Position numbers and translations under genes: made by a program. A stretch of DNA of 64,000 bases, from positions 62,001 through 126,000 of the forward strand of contig NZ_JNZY01000014.1 in NCBI RefSeq assembly GCF_000717655.1, given 5' to 3'. This DNA is from Streptomyces katrae. GTDB taxonomy: Bacteria > Actinomycetota > Actinomycetes > Streptomycetales > Streptomycetaceae. Below the pieces are notes generated by a model. It did not search any database and had not been told where the DNA came from. It saw only the letters and a program-made list of their open reading frames with translations. How positions within the stretch are numbered: the first letter of the stretch is position 1; every line of letters starts with the position of its first letter. Shown piece after piece: positions 18,738-28,751 of this stretch.

Positions 18738-19160
18738 TCAGCCCGTGGATCCGCTGCGGGCCGGCTCCGGGTCCTCGGTCTGTGCGGAGGCGCCCGGGAC
18801 CAGGATCTTGCGGGACAGCAGGTAGGTGAACGGGATGGCCACGACGGCGGCGACGAGCGGGGCGATGCGGGTGTCGAGCCCGGCCCAGGTCACCAGGGCG
18901 TAGAGCCCGGCGGACTGGATCACGTAGTTCGTGACGTTCGTCAGGGGGAAGAGGAGGAACTTCTTCCAGGTGGGCTTGGTCCGGTAGGTGAAGTAGGTGT
19001 TCATGAAGAACGAGCCGACCATCGCCAGCAGGAAGGCGAGGGTGTAGGCGAGGAAGTACGGCATCCACGGGTGCAGCAGCAGGTAGATGACGAAGAAGGT
19101 GCCGGTGTTGACCGCGCCGACGAGGCCGAAGCGGAGGATCTGGCCCAGCTGGGATCGCAT
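18738..19160 (-). CDS. GtrA-like four-helix membrane protein
   Basis: This 140-residue protein has four predicted membrane helices and a GtrA-type pattern: FGLVGAVNTGTFFVIYLLL, FLLAMVGSFFMNTYFTY, a basic loop KPTWKKFLLF, then NYVIQSAGLYALV and a final helix. GtrA proteins are thought to flip polyprenyl-phosphate-linked sugars across the membrane. The gene follows a DPM1-type GT2 by 3 nt, a classic pairing: the GT2 makes a polyprenyl-phospho-sugar and this protein would move it outward for wall polymer decoration. The C-terminal tail is short and acidic. Confidence 0.9.
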   Translation of the reverse strand: MRSQLGQILRFGLVGAVNTGTFFVIYLLLHPWMPYFLAYTLAFLLAMVGSFFMNTYFTYRTKPTWKKFLLFPLTNVTNYVIQSAGLYALVTWAGLDTRIAPLVAAVVAIPFTYLLSRKILVPGASAQTEDPEPARSGSTG

Positions 19161-19163
19161 GCC

Positions 19164-20192
19164 TCAGCGCACCTCGTGCTCGGCGGAGACCGTCAGGTGC
19201 GCGGCGGACAGGCCGCCGCGTTCGCGTTCCGCCTGAACCCGGGTGGTGTCGGGCCGGGCCTGCCGGTCCGCTCCGTGCGCCTCCTTGACCAGGAAGTGCG
19301 GGCGGCGCTTGGTCTCGTAGTAGATGCGGCCGATGTACTCGCCGATCAGACCCAGCATGATCATCTGAACGCCGCCGATACCGACGATGATCGCGACGAG
19401 GGTGACGTAACCGGGCGCGTCGACCCCGTTGGTCATGGCCATGACTGCGATGTACAGGGCGTACAGGGCGGTCAGCGCCACCAGCGACACGCCGGCCCAG
19501 ATGCCCATGCGCAGCGGCCGGTTGTTGAAGGAGATCAGCCCGTCCATGGCGTAGTTCAGCAGGGAGCCGAACTTCCACTTCGTCTCGCCGGCCTCGCGCT
19601 GGGCGTTGCGGTAGTCGAAGTGGACGGTGTCGAAGCCGATCCAGGAGAAGAGGCCCTTGGAGAAGCGGTTGTACTCCGGCAGCGACAGCAGCGCGTCCAC
19701 GGCCGGCCGGGACAGCAGGCGGAAGTCGCCGACGCCGTCGGTGAGCTCGACGTCGACCCAGCGGTTGACGCCCCGGTAGTAGAGGCGGCTGAGCGCGGAG
19801 CGGACCTTCTTGTCGCCCTCACGGGTGCGGCGGGCGATGATCTGGTCGTGGCCCTGCCGGTAGTAGTCGAGCATGGTGGCGATGAGCTCCGGCGGGTGCT
19901 GGAGGTCGGCGTCCATGATCACCACGGCGTCGCCGGTGGCCTCGCGCAGCCCGGCGAGCATGCCGGCCTCCTTGCCGAAGTTGCGGCTGAAGGAGACGTA
20001 CCGGGTACGGTCGCCGTGTTCGACGGCGATCTTGCGCAGCTTGGCGAGGGTCCCGTCGCGGCTTCCGTCGTCGACGTAGCAGACCTCGTACTCGACGGGC
20101 AGGGAGTCCAGGACCCTGCGGATCTCCACGTCGAAGCTGTCGATCACGGCTTCTTCGTTGTAGCAAGGGACGACTACGGACAACTTCGTCAT
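19164..20192 (-). CDS. Polyprenyl-phosphate glycosyltransferase, family GT2 (DPM1/GtrB-like)
   Basis: The enzyme should transfer a sugar from a nucleotide donor to undecaprenyl phosphate on the cytoplasmic side. I start at ATG 20192 (AGGAAG upstream), giving 342 residues; a longer frame to 20249 lacks support. The GT2 core shows SVVVPCYNEEAVI, VDDGSRDGT, MDADLQHPPE (the DxD at about 93-95) and FSRNFGKEAGMLAGL. Two C-terminal membrane helices lie at about 230-250 and 265-288. The tail is basic. It sits 3 nt from the GtrA-like gene and is divergent from the TagF-fusion gene, with 158 nt between. Confidence 0.93.
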   Translation of the reverse strand: MTKLSVVVPCYNEEAVIDSFDVEIRRVLDSLPVEYEVCYVDDGSRDGTLAKLRKIAVEHGDRTRYVSFSRNFGKEAGMLAGLREATGDAVVIMDADLQHPPELIATMLDYYRQGHDQIIARRTREGDKKVRSALSRLYYRGVNRWVDVELTDGVGDFRLLSRPAVDALLSLPEYNRFSKGLFSWIGFDTVHFDYRNAQREAGETKWKFGSLLNYAMDGLISFNNRPLRMGIWAGVSLVALTALYALYIAVMAMTNGVDAPGYVTLVAIIVGIGGVQMIMLGLIGEYIGRIYYETKRRPHFLVKEAHGADRQARPDTTRVQAERERGGLSAAHLTVSAEHEVR

Positions 20193-20350
20193 GAACACTT
20201 CCTGCTGGGTCCGAACGGGTGATTGTCGGCGACCGGACCCGCCACACACCTCTTCCTAAGAAGTATGCACGCCGAGGGTCGGCCTGCCGGATCCGAGCGC
20301 GGCACACGGTAGCTTTGACGGGTTAAGCGGAATGGAACGAAGGGATCGAG

Positions 20351-23239
20351 GTGCACGTGCCTGACGTCTCCGTGGTCGTCATCGTCTACAACGACGCAGA
20401 GCGTCTGCCGACAGCCGTCCAGTCGGTTTTGGACCAGACCCTGCACGGGGTCGAAGTCGTGATCGTCGACGACTGCAGCAAGGACCGGTCGTATGCGGTC
20501 GCCCAGGAGCTCGAAGCTGCGCACCCGGGCAGAGTGCGCGCCTTCCGGCTGCCTGAGAACAGCGGCGGCTGCGGCGCCCCGCGCAACCACGGCATCCAGC
20601 AGGCCACCGGCACGTACGTCATGTTCCTGGACAGCGACGACGTGCTGGAACGAAACGCCTGCCGGAACATGCTGGCGGCGGCCGAGCGGACCGGCTCCGA
20701 CCTGGTCTCCGGCATGTGCGTGCGCGTGCACCTCGACAACCGGTGGGGCAAGACCACCGAGTGGTACCCCTGGATCTACTCCCGCACCCGCACGCTCGAG
20801 TCGATCACCGAGGACCCCGACCTGCTGGTCTACGACACCCTCTCCACGAACAAGTGCTACCGGCGCGCGTTCCTGCTGGAGCAGGGCCTGGAGTTCCCGG
20901 TCGGCATCCACTACGAGGACCTGCTGTTCTCCGCGCAGGCCTATGTCGCCGCCCGCCGCATCACGCTGATCCCGAACCACGTCTACTACTGGAACGTGGT
21001 CGAGAAGGCAGCGGCCAAGTCGATCAGCAACCGGCGCCACGAGATCGCGAACTTCGTCCACCGGATGGAGATCCACCGCCGGGTCGACGAGCTGCTGGCC
21101 TCCAAGGGCCACACGGACATCAAGTCCGCGAAGGACGCCAAGTTCCTCAAGCACGACCTGGTGCTGCACCTGCGCGACCTGCCCCTGCTGGGCGATGCGT
21201 ACCGCCAGGAGTTCGCCCGCCTCGCCAACGGCTACCTGGCCGGCATCGACCCGGCGGCGTACGAGCACGTCACGTACCTCCAGGCGATCTGTGCCTACCT
21301 CCTGGGCAAGGAGGACTGGGACAACCTGCTGCCGGCCGCCGACGCCATGACCAACAAGGGCCGGCTGTCCTCGCCGCTCGCGGAGCGCGACGGGCGCATC
21401 TACTGGTGCGGGCAGCACATCGACGACCCCGACGGCGCCGTGGCCGCCGAGGCCCGCCGGATACTGGACGTCACCGGGCAGGGCTTCCACACCACCCCGC
21501 TCACCTCCCTCTCGCTGGGCAACCGCCTCACCTCGTACGAGGACGACGGGCGCGGCACCGTCACGCTCTCGGGCGCCGTGGTGAACCCGCTGGGCCGGAT
21601 CAGCCCGGAAGCGGAACTGGGGGCCACCCTGGAGTTCCGGGCCCGCCGGCAGATCGGCGTGCGCTCTTTCAGCTTCCCGGTGGCAACCGTGCGCCATGCC
21701 GGTGACACGATCGAGTGGACCGCCACGGCCGACATCGCCGGCACCGTCCGCCCCCTCGGCATCATCGACGCCGTCTGGGACGTCCGTCTGAAGCTGACCG
21801 CCGGCGGCGAGCGCCTCACCACCCGTGTCTCCGTCGGCGGGGTCGACCTGGAGTCGGCGGCCCGGCTGCGCGTGCGCCCGCGGCTGACGCGGCTGGTCTC
21901 CGACCGTTTCGAGCCGGAGGTGACCAAGAAGGGGAACCTCTCCTACGTCCTGACCGCCGAGAGCGCCGCCGCCGTCCGCACCCAGACGCTGATCAGCAGC
22001 GCGATGCACGGCAAGGCCGCCGGCGTGGTCAAGCGGGGCCTGCGCAAGGCGCTGCGGGCCCGCCGCAACCTCGGCTCGGGCGAGCAGAAGGTGAAGGTCT
22101 ACCACGAGGTCTTCTCGAAGCTGCCGGTCAAGAAGGGCACGGTCGTCTTCGAGAGCCACATGGGCAAGCAGTACAGCGACAGCCCGAAGGCGATCTACGA
22201 GGAGATGGTCCGCCAGGGCGTCCCGTTCGAGGCGATCTGGTCGTACGCGGGCGGCAAGCCCACCGGCTTCCCCAAGGAAGCCACCCTGGTGCGCCGCTGG
22301 AGCTGGCCGTACCTGCGCGCGCTGGCGCAGGCCGAGTTCTGGGTCGACAACCAGGGCTTCCCCCTGGCCCTGGCCAAGCGCGACGGAACCACCTACATCC
22401 AGACCTGGCACGGCTCCGCGCTCAAGCGCATGGGCTTCCACGAGCCCCGCACCAAGGCGCAGGGCAAGGCCGGCCAGGACCGCTTCCAGGCGGCCGTCAA
22501 CCGCTTCGACCACTTCCTGATCCGCTCCGAGCACGACACCCGCACCCTCGCCAAGGCCTTCCGGCTGCGCGACGAGGTGCTGCTGCGCACGGGTTACCCG
22601 CGCAACGACGCCCTCGTCGAGGCGCAACGGGCCGAGGCGCAGAGCGGGGAGCGGGTGCGCGGTCCGCTCGCCGCCGAGCTGGGCATCGACCCGGGGAAGA
22701 AGGTGCTGCTGTACGCGCCGACCTTCCGGGCGAGCGCGGACGGTGCGGTGGAGGGCTTCGAGTTCCCGTTCGACGTGGAGGAGTTCGCCGAGCGGCTCGG
22801 CGACCGTTTCACGCTGCTGGTGCGCACCCACTACCTCAACAGCGTCTCGCTGCCGCCGTCGGTCGAGGGCCGGGTGATCGACGTGTCCCGGCACCACGAC
22901 ATCACCCCGCTGCTGGCGCTCGCCGACGGGCTGATCACCGACTACTCGTCCGTGATGTTCGACTACGCGGTGCTGGACCGGCCGATGCTGTTCTTCGCGT
23001 ACGACTACGAGAAGTACGCGACCGACATCCGCGGCACGTACTTCGACCTGAAGGAGAAGGCCCCCGGCCCGGTGGTGGCCACGGCCGACGAACTCCTCCA
23101 GGCCCTCTGCGCCTTCGACGAGGCGGACGCCAAGTACGCGGAGGCGCGGCAGCGCTTCCTCACCGAGTTCGGCGAGTACGACCGCGGGGACGCGGCCCGC
23201 CAGATCGTCGAGAAGTTCTTCACCAGGAGCGGCAAGTGA
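20351..23239 (+). CDS. Fusion of GT2 glycosyltransferase and TagF-like CDP-glycerol/ribitol phosphotransferase
   Basis: This 962-residue bifunctional wall-polymer enzyme has a GT2 domain at about 1-330 (SVVVIVYNDAERL, VDDCSKD, FLDSDD), a beta-rich linker at about 400-540 and a TagF-type domain at about 595-960. The latter has TWHGSALKRMG near 685, GYPRND, YAPTFRASAD, ITDYSSVMFD near 862 and the PMLFFAYD segment. TagF enzymes polymerise glycerol-phosphate or related units from CDP-activated donors. Which donor is used cannot be decided. GTG 20351 follows GAAGGG; GTG 20357 is an alternative. Its stop overlaps the next gene's start by 4 nt. Likely product: a teichoic-acid-like or polydiglycosylphosphate polymer. 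Confidence 0.92.
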   Translation: MHVPDVSVVVIVYNDAERLPTAVQSVLDQTLHGVEVVIVDDCSKDRSYAVAQELEAAHPGRVRAFRLPENSGGCGAPRNHGIQQATGTYVMFLDSDDVLERNACRNMLAAAERTGSDLVSGMCVRVHLDNRWGKTTEWYPWIYSRTRTLESITEDPDLLVYDTLSTNKCYRRAFLLEQGLEFPVGIHYEDLLFSAQAYVAARRITLIPNHVYYWNVVEKAAAKSISNRRHEIANFVHRMEIHRRVDELLASKGHTDIKSAKDAKFLKHDLVLHLRDLPLLGDAYRQEFARLANGYLAGIDPAAYEHVTYLQAICAYLLGKEDWDNLLPAADAMTNKGRLSSPLAERDGRIYWCGQHIDDPDGAVAAEARRILDVTGQGFHTTPLTSLSLGNRLTSYEDDGRGTVTLSGAVVNPLGRISPEAELGATLEFRARRQIGVRSFSFPVATVRHAGDTIEWTATADIAGTVRPLGIIDAVWDVRLKLTAGGERLTTRVSVGGVDLESAARLRVRPRLTRLVSDRFEPEVTKKGNLSYVLTAESAAAVRTQTLISSAMHGKAAGVVKRGLRKALRARRNLGSGEQKVKVYHEVFSKLPVKKGTVVFESHMGKQYSDSPKAIYEEMVRQGVPFEAIWSYAGGKPTGFPKEATLVRRWSWPYLRALAQAEFWVDNQGFPLALAKRDGTTYIQTWHGSALKRMGFHEPRTKAQGKAGQDRFQAAVNRFDHFLIRSEHDTRTLAKAFRLRDEVLLRTGYPRNDALVEAQRAEAQSGERVRGPLAAELGIDPGKKVLLYAPTFRASADGAVEGFEFPFDVEEFAERLGDRFTLLVRTHYLNSVSLPPSVEGRVIDVSRHHDITPLLALADGLITDYSSVMFDYAVLDRPMLFFAYDYEKYATDIRGTYFDLKEKAPGPVVATADELLQALCAFDEADAKYAEARQRFLTEFGEYDRGDAARQIVEKFFTRSGK

Positions 23240-24429
23240 GCCAGCAGACCGCCGAGTCCGGCGCGCGCGACGAACAGCCTGGCGGCCGTGACGTCTTCAT
23301 CGTCTCCAACAGCGTCGACGAGCTCGGCGGCGTGACGACCTGGTCGCACCAGATGGCCCGGCTGTTCACCGACCGCGGTCACCGGGTCCACATCGTCGGC
23401 ATCGCCCCGGTCGCCGAGGAGATCCGGCAGAAGCTGCCGCAGGACCTGCCGTACGCGATGACCACCCTGTACGACACCCACCCGCCGAAGGCCCGGCGCC
23501 TGCGCGGGATCAAGGGCCGGCTGAACGCCCCCGAGCGGCGCCGCCAGGCGGCCCGGCGGGCGAAGATGCGGGCGAAGGCGGAGACGCTGAACGAGCTGTT
23601 CCGCGCCGCCCGCCCCGGGGCCGTCGTGATCGTCACGCAGGTCTGGGCGATGGAGTGGGTGGCGCTCGCCGACACCAAGGGGCTCGGCGTCATCGGCATG
23701 AGCCACGAGTCGTTCGAGGCCAGCCAGAAGTCCACCCGCGGCGAGCGGGTCCGCCGGTTCTACTCCGAGGTCGACCGGCTGCTGGTGCTGACCCCCGAGG
23801 ACGCGGACCTGTGGATCCGGGCCGGCATGGAGAACGTGGGCAGCATGCCGAACCCGCTGCCGTTCATGCCGGACTCCCCCGCCCCCCGCACGGAGAAGGT
23901 CGTCGCCAGCGTCGGCCGCCTCGCCTTCGAGAAGGGCGTGGACCTGCTGCTCGACGCGTGGGCGGAAGCCGCCCCCCAGCGCCCCGACTGGGTCCTGCGG
24001 ATCTACGGGGCGGGCGTGGAGGAGCCGGCGCTGCGGGCGCACGCGACCACGCTCGGCCTGGACGACTCCGTGGAGTGGATGGGCAGCACCGACGACGTGC
24101 TGGGCGCGCTGCGCGGGGCCTCGGTCTTCGCGCAGGCCTCGCGGGCCGAGGGCTTCCCGATCACCCTGCTGGAAGCGATGGCGGCCGGCCTGCCGGTGGC
24201 CGCCTTCGACTGCGCGCCCGGCGTACGGGAGATCGTCGAGCACGGCGAGGACGGTCTGCTGGCCCGGCTCGGCAACACGATGGAGCTGGCCGGGCACCTC
24301 GACGTGCTGATGTCGGACCGCGGGCTGCGCGACCGGCTCGGCGACAACGCCTTCCGCAGTGTGCAGCGCTACTCCAGCGCCGAGATCACCGACCGCTGGG
24401 AAGAGCTCTTCACGTTCTTGGAGCGCTGA
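23236..24429 (+). CDS. Family GT4 glycosyltransferase for wall polymer
   Basis: The protein has 397 residues from GTG 23236, overlapping the upstream TagF-fusion stop as GTGA. The N-terminal Rossmann half reads DVFIVSNSVDELGGVTTWSHQMA and the C-terminal half VVASVGRLAFEKGVDLLLDAW. The retaining GT4 EX7E motif is in SRAEGFPITLLEAMAAGLP near residue 305. It lacks membrane segments, so it acts at the inner face on a lipid or polymer acceptor. It is probably co-translated with the TagF fusion, supplying the sugar of a glycopolymer repeat. The gene ends just before a strong bidirectional hairpin. Confidence 0.93.
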   Translation: MSQQTAESGARDEQPGGRDVFIVSNSVDELGGVTTWSHQMARLFTDRGHRVHIVGIAPVAEEIRQKLPQDLPYAMTTLYDTHPPKARRLRGIKGRLNAPERRRQAARRAKMRAKAETLNELFRAARPGAVVIVTQVWAMEWVALADTKGLGVIGMSHESFEASQKSTRGERVRRFYSEVDRLLVLTPEDADLWIRAGMENVGSMPNPLPFMPDSPAPRTEKVVASVGRLAFEKGVDLLLDAWAEAAPQRPDWVLRIYGAGVEEPALRAHATTLGLDDSVEWMGSTDDVLGALRGASVFAQASRAEGFPITLLEAMAAGLPVAAFDCAPGVREIVEHGEDGLLARLGNTMELAGHLDVLMSDRGLRDRLGDNAFRSVQRYSSAEITDRWEELFTFLER

Positions 24430-24456
24430 GCCCTGGAGCGCTGAGCCCGCGTACGC

Positions 24457-24507
24457 AGGACGAAGCCGCCCGCCCCGGAACGCATCCGGGGCGGGCGGCT
24501 TCGTCCT
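24457..24507. terminator. Strong bidirectional terminator between GT4 gene and galE
   Basis: The 22-bp inverted repeat AGGACGAAGCCGCCCG..CCGG and its complement surround a 7-nt loop, and separate two convergent genes (stops at 24429 and 24528). Confidence 0.8.
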
Positions 24508-24527
24508 GTGCGCCGCGGCGTACGGGC

Positions 24528-25529
24528 TCAGCGTGCGACGTGCGGCAGTTCACCCTTGCGGTTGGCCTCCCAGCCCGCCCAGGCCGAGGTGATCATCTCG
24601 CGGACGTCGTGCTTGGCCTTCCAGCCCAGCTCCGCGGCGATCTTGTCGGCCGAGGCCACGACCTTCGCCGGGTCGCCGGGGCGCCGCGGGACGACGACGG
24701 GCTCGTACGTGTGCCCGGTGCCCTCGTTCAGCAGCTGCGCCATCTCCCGTACGGAGACGCCCTCGCCTCGGCCGATGTTGACGGTGAGGTCCTTGTAGTC
24801 CCCGGTCGCACCCCACTCGACGAGCTTGCGGGCCGCCACCACGTGGGCCTCGGCGAGGTCCTCGACGTGGATGTAGTCACGGATGCAGGTGCCGTCCGGG
24901 GTCGGGTAGTCGTCACCGAAGATGCGGGCGCCCTCACCCTTGTCGAAGCGCTCGAAGACCATCGGGACCAGGTTGAAGACCCCGGTGTCCGCGAGCTCGG
25001 GGGCGGCCGCGCCCGCCACGTTGAAGTAGCGCAGGCAGGCGGTGGAGATGCCGTGCGCCTTGCCGGCGGCGCGGACCAGCCACTCGCCGGCCAGCTTCGT
25101 CTCGCCGTACGGGCTCAGCGGCGCGCACGGGGTCTCCTCGGTGACGAGCTCCACGTCGGGCATGCCGTACACGGAGGCGGAGGAGGAGAAGAGGAAGTTG
25201 CGGACGCCGGCGGCGGCCACCGCCCCCAGCAGGACCTGAAGGCCCTCCACGTTCTCGTGGTAGTAGAACAGCGGCTTCTCGACGGACTCGCCGACCTGCT
25301 TCTTGCCCGCCAGGTGCACCACGCCGGTGATCTTGTAGTTCCGGAGGGTCTCGTCCAGGTTCAGCCGGTCCAGGACCGACCCGATCACCAGCGGGACGCC
25401 CTCCGGGACGCGGTCCTCGTTGCCCGTGGACAGGTCGTCGAAGACGACGACCTTCTCACCTGCGGCGAGCATCGCGCGGACGACGTGGGAGCCGATGTAG
25501 CCGGCGCCACCAGTGATCAGAAAAGTCAT
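24528..25529 (-). CDS. galE: UDP-glucose 4-epimerase
   Basis: The enzyme interconverts UDP-glucose and UDP-galactose through an NAD-bound 4-keto sugar. The protein has 333 residues. The NAD motif GGAGYIG is at 7-13. The SSSASVYG and SPYGETK segments carry the catalytic Ser/Thr and Tyr-x3-Lys near 141. CIRDYIHVEDLA and RPGDPAKVVASADK are typical of GalE. In the glycopolymer locus it would supply UDP-Gal or UDP-GalNAc. It follows the GT2 gene at 25609 on the same strand, 79 nt away. Confidence 0.96.
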   Translation of the reverse strand: MTFLITGGAGYIGSHVVRAMLAAGEKVVVFDDLSTGNEDRVPEGVPLVIGSVLDRLNLDETLRNYKITGVVHLAGKKQVGESVEKPLFYYHENVEGLQVLLGAVAAAGVRNFLFSSSASVYGMPDVELVTEETPCAPLSPYGETKLAGEWLVRAAGKAHGISTACLRYFNVAGAAAPELADTGVFNLVPMVFERFDKGEGARIFGDDYPTPDGTCIRDYIHVEDLAEAHVVAARKLVEWGATGDYKDLTVNIGRGEGVSVREMAQLLNEGTGHTYEPVVVPRRPGDPAKVVASADKIAAELGWKAKHDVREMITSAWAGWEANRKGELPHVAR

Positions 25530-25608
25530 GCGTGTCTCCCTGGGGTCCCCGGACCGGGTCCGGGGTCCTGTCCGAAATCTCGGGCGGCCTTGCGGCCGCC
25601 GCCTGTCT

Positions 25609-27228
25609 TCACTCCGATCCGCGGCCTGCCCGGGCCCGGTGGAGCCGGTTGCGTACGAGGCTCAGCGCGCCCGCGGCACCCGGCGCGAGCCGCAGGGCCA
25701 GTGAACCTCCGCCCGTGCGGAACGGCTGCGCCAGCAGAACACCGTACCTGCTGCTGGGCAGGGCCCGGCGGTGGAGGAGGGCGTCGAGGGGGCGCGGGGA
25801 GGTGACCAGGGAGCTCCCGTCGGCGAACTCCACGCCCACCTGGACGCCCCACGCCTGCATGCCGCGGCGGCCCTGGCGGCGCCCGGCGGAGGCCACGCCG
25901 GTCAGCCGGAACGGCAGCGCGGCGGTCCAGCCGTCGCCGTCGGCGGCGGGGCGCAGCTCGACCGGCCGGTCGAGGACCGGCTCGCCGCCCGAGCGGGGTA
26001 CGAAGCGCAGCCGGGCGGTGCGCGGTCCGGCCTCGGCGAGGCGCCCGTACAGGTCGCGCACCCGGATCCGGAGCCGGCCGGCGCCGACCGGTTCGGCGTC
26101 GATGCTGACGGGCAGATCGGCCACCGGCAGCCCTTCCAGCCCGTCCAGGACCACCGGGAGCTCCTCGCTCCACACGGGCAGCCCGTCCGGGCCGGTCGCG
26201 TACGGGGGCAGCAGCCGCGGCGGCTCGGCGGCGAAGCGGGTGAGCCGCTCCACGTCGGCGGGCGGGGCCGGGGCTGCCCGCAGCAGCCGGACGATCCAGC
26301 GGGCGTGCGCCCCGGCGGCCTCGACCGCGGCCTCGTCGAACCCGGCGAGGTAGTCGCGGGTCAGCGTCCACCAGGCGGCCTGGTACCCGGGGTCCTTGCC
26401 GAGCTCGCGCAGGTACATGCGCAGGTCGTACTCCAGGAACTTCACCTGGCAGGCGAGGCCCAGCTGCGGCGAGGACTCGGTGATGATCCGGCAGGCCTCG
26501 CGGTGGGCCTCGATCCGGGAGCGCCAGTTGCCGACGTCCTTGCGGTCCAGGGAGATCGACACCTGGGCGGCATCGCGGCGCACGTGCCAGACGTAGACGA
26601 GGTCGCCGATGACGGCGATGCGGGGCGCGGCGGCCAGCACGCGCGCGGTGAAGACGAAGTCCTCGTAGACGAACCGGCCGTCGGGAAAGCGGATCGCGTG
26701 CTTTTCCAGGAAGGACCGGTCGTACAGCTTGTTGACGCAGAGGGTGTCGCGGACCAGCTCGGGCCGGTCCGCGGGCCGCTCGATCACATCGCCCGCGGTG
26801 TACAGCCCGGGCATCCAGGGCACGTCGTGGTACTGCGGCAGCTCGCGGCGTACGCACGCGCCGACGGTCACGGGCGCGCGGTGCTCCTCGGCGGCGCGTA
26901 CGAGGGCGTCGGCCGCCCCCGGGGGCAGGACGTCGTCGCTGTCGAGGAAGAGGACGTACGGCGAGGTCGCGCGTGCGATCCCGTCGTTGCGCGGGGTACC
27001 GCATCCGCCGCTGTTCTCCGTGCGGTGCACGACCTTCAGGCGGGGATGGGCTGCGGCCAGCTCGTCCAGGACGCGCGCGGTGCCGTCGGCCGAGGCGTCG
27101 TTCACGGCGATCACCTCGGCGACGACCGGGCCCTGGGCGAGAGCCGAGGCAACGGCCTCGCCCACGAGCACGGCGTCGTTGTACGCGATCACCACGACGG
27201 AAACGCTGGGAGTGTTGGTGCTGCTCAC
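25609..27228 (-). CDS. GT2 glycosyltransferase, paralogue of the GT2 half of the TagF fusion
   Basis: The protein has 539 residues from GTG 27228. The N-terminal GT2 domain carries SVVVIAYNDAVLV, VNDASADGT, ENSGGCGTPRNDGIARA and FLDSDD. The block SGGCG.PRN.GI matches the equivalent block of the 962-residue fusion protein at 20351, so the two are paralogues. The C-terminal part (about 330-530) is beta-rich and resembles the fusion's linker domain, but the TagF phosphotransferase domain is absent. It probably adds a different sugar to the same polymer. It lies downstream of obg (77-nt gap), upstream of galE. Confidence 0.9.
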   Translation of the reverse strand: MSSTNTPSVSVVVIAYNDAVLVGEAVASALAQGPVVAEVIAVNDASADGTARVLDELAAAHPRLKVVHRTENSGGCGTPRNDGIARATSPYVLFLDSDDVLPPGAADALVRAAEEHRAPVTVGACVRRELPQYHDVPWMPGLYTAGDVIERPADRPELVRDTLCVNKLYDRSFLEKHAIRFPDGRFVYEDFVFTARVLAAAPRIAVIGDLVYVWHVRRDAAQVSISLDRKDVGNWRSRIEAHREACRIITESSPQLGLACQVKFLEYDLRMYLRELGKDPGYQAAWWTLTRDYLAGFDEAAVEAAGAHARWIVRLLRAAPAPPADVERLTRFAAEPPRLLPPYATGPDGLPVWSEELPVVLDGLEGLPVADLPVSIDAEPVGAGRLRIRVRDLYGRLAEAGPRTARLRFVPRSGGEPVLDRPVELRPAADGDGWTAALPFRLTGVASAGRRQGRRGMQAWGVQVGVEFADGSSLVTSPRPLDALLHRRALPSSRYGVLLAQPFRTGGGSLALRLAPGAAGALSLVRNRLHRARAGRGSE

Positions 27229-27305
27229 CCGGTGGATCCTAGGCGACCGGGGTAAACATCACTTCAACTCCGCCGTCCGGGGCAAAAGAACGGCAAAGCA
27301 GCAGA

Positions 27306-28751
27306 TCAGAAGGGCCGGAATTCGTCGTACTCCTGCTGCGCCACGTCCCCGCGCTTGGCTTCCTTCTCCTTGCGGCGCTGCGTCGCCGGACGCGGGGCCT
27401 CCATGCGGTGGTCCTCACCGCGGCGGCCCAGCATCTCGGCGCCGGCCATCATGGTCGGCTCCCAGTCGAAGACGACCGCGTTCTCGTCGGAGCCGATGGC
27501 GACGCCGTCGCCGGCGCGCGCGCCGGCCTTCTTCAGCGCGTCCTCGACACCGAGACGGTTGAGGCGGTCGGCCAGGTAGCCCACGGCCTCGTCGTTGTTG
27601 AAGTCGGTCTGGCGGACCCAGCGCTCCGGCTTCTCGCCGCGCACGGTGTAGACGTCCTCGACCTCGTCGTACGTGACGGTGAAGCCGGCGTCGTCCACGG
27701 CCTTCGGGCGGATGACGATACGGGTCGCCTCCTGCTTCGGCTTGCGGGCGCGCGCCTTGGCGACGACCTCGGCCAGGAAGTAGGAGAGCTCCTTGAGGCC
27801 GGTCCGGGCGACCGCGGAGACCTCGAAGACCTTGTAGCCGCGCGCCTCGAGGTCGGGGCGGATCATGTCGGCGAGGTCCTGGCCGTCCGGGATGTCGACC
27901 TTGTTGAGGACGACGAGGCGCGGCCGGGTCTCCAGGCCGCCGCCGTACTGCTTGAGCTCCTCCTCGATGACGTCGAGGTCGGAGACGGGGTCGCGGTCGG
28001 ACTCCAGGGTGGCGGTGTCCAGGACGTGCACGAGCACCGAGCAGCGCTCGACGTGGCGCAGGAACTCCAGGCCGAGGCCCTTGCCCTGGCTGGCGCCCGG
28101 GATCAGGCCGGGAACGTCGGCGATCGTGTAGACGGTCGAGCCGGCCGTGACGACGCCCAGGTTCGGGACCAGGGTGGTGAAGGGGTAGTCGGCGATCTTC
28201 GGCTTGGCTGCGGAGAGCACCGAGATCAGCGAGGACTTGCCGGCACTCGGGAAGCCCACTAGGGCCACGTCGGCGACGGTCTTGAGCTCCAGGACGATGT
28301 CGCCCGTGGTGCCGGGGACGCCGAGGAGCGCGAAGCCGGGGGCCTTGCGGCGGGCGGAGGACAGGGCGGCGTTGCCGAGGCCGCCGCGGCCGCCCTCGGC
28401 GGCCACGTACGTGGTCCCCTGGCCGACGAGGTCGGCGAGGACGTTGCCCTCCTTGTCGAGGACGACGGTGCCGTCCGGCACGGGCAGGACCAGGTCCTGG
28501 CCGTCCTTGCCGGAGCGGTTGCCGCCCTCGCCGGGCTTGCCGTTGGTGGCCTTGCGGTGGGGGCTGTGGTGGTAGTCCAGCAGGGTGGTGACCGCCTGCT
28601 CGACCACCAGGATCACGTCGCCGCCACGGCCGCCGTTGCCGCCGTCGGGGCCGCCCAGCGGCTTGAACTTCTCCCGGTGAACGGAGGCGCAGCCGTGGCC
28701 CCCGTTACCCGCGGCGACATGCAGCTCGACGCGGTCCACGAAGGTGGTCAT
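27306..28751 (-). CDS. obg: GTPase Obg (CgtA)
   Basis: Obg is an essential GTPase for 50S maturation, the stringent response and sporulation timing; Streptomyces Obg controls differentiation. The 481-residue protein has a Gly-rich OBG fold (1-158: [31 protein letters not shown]), a G domain with P-loop GFPSAGKSS (about 166-174), DVPGLI, NKVD and SAVARTG, and the OCT domain (about 340-420) with RPERW-like [22 protein letters not shown] Lys/Arg-rich tail follows. ATG 28751 follows a GGAGG. Order rplU-rpmA-obg is conserved in bacteria. A large hairpin separates it from rpmA. Confidence 0.98.
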   Translation of the reverse strand: MTTFVDRVELHVAAGNGGHGCASVHREKFKPLGGPDGGNGGRGGDVILVVEQAVTTLLDYHHSPHRKATNGKPGEGGNRSGKDGQDLVLPVPDGTVVLDKEGNVLADLVGQGTTYVAAEGGRGGLGNAALSSARRKAPGFALLGVPGTTGDIVLELKTVADVALVGFPSAGKSSLISVLSAAKPKIADYPFTTLVPNLGVVTAGSTVYTIADVPGLIPGASQGKGLGLEFLRHVERCSVLVHVLDTATLESDRDPVSDLDVIEEELKQYGGGLETRPRLVVLNKVDIPDGQDLADMIRPDLEARGYKVFEVSAVARTGLKELSYFLAEVVAKARARKPKQEATRIVIRPKAVDDAGFTVTYDEVEDVYTVRGEKPERWVRQTDFNNDEAVGYLADRLNRLGVEDALKKAGARAGDGVAIGSDENAVVFDWEPTMMAGAEMLGRRGEDHRMEAPRPATQRRKEKEAKRGDVAQQEYDEFRPF

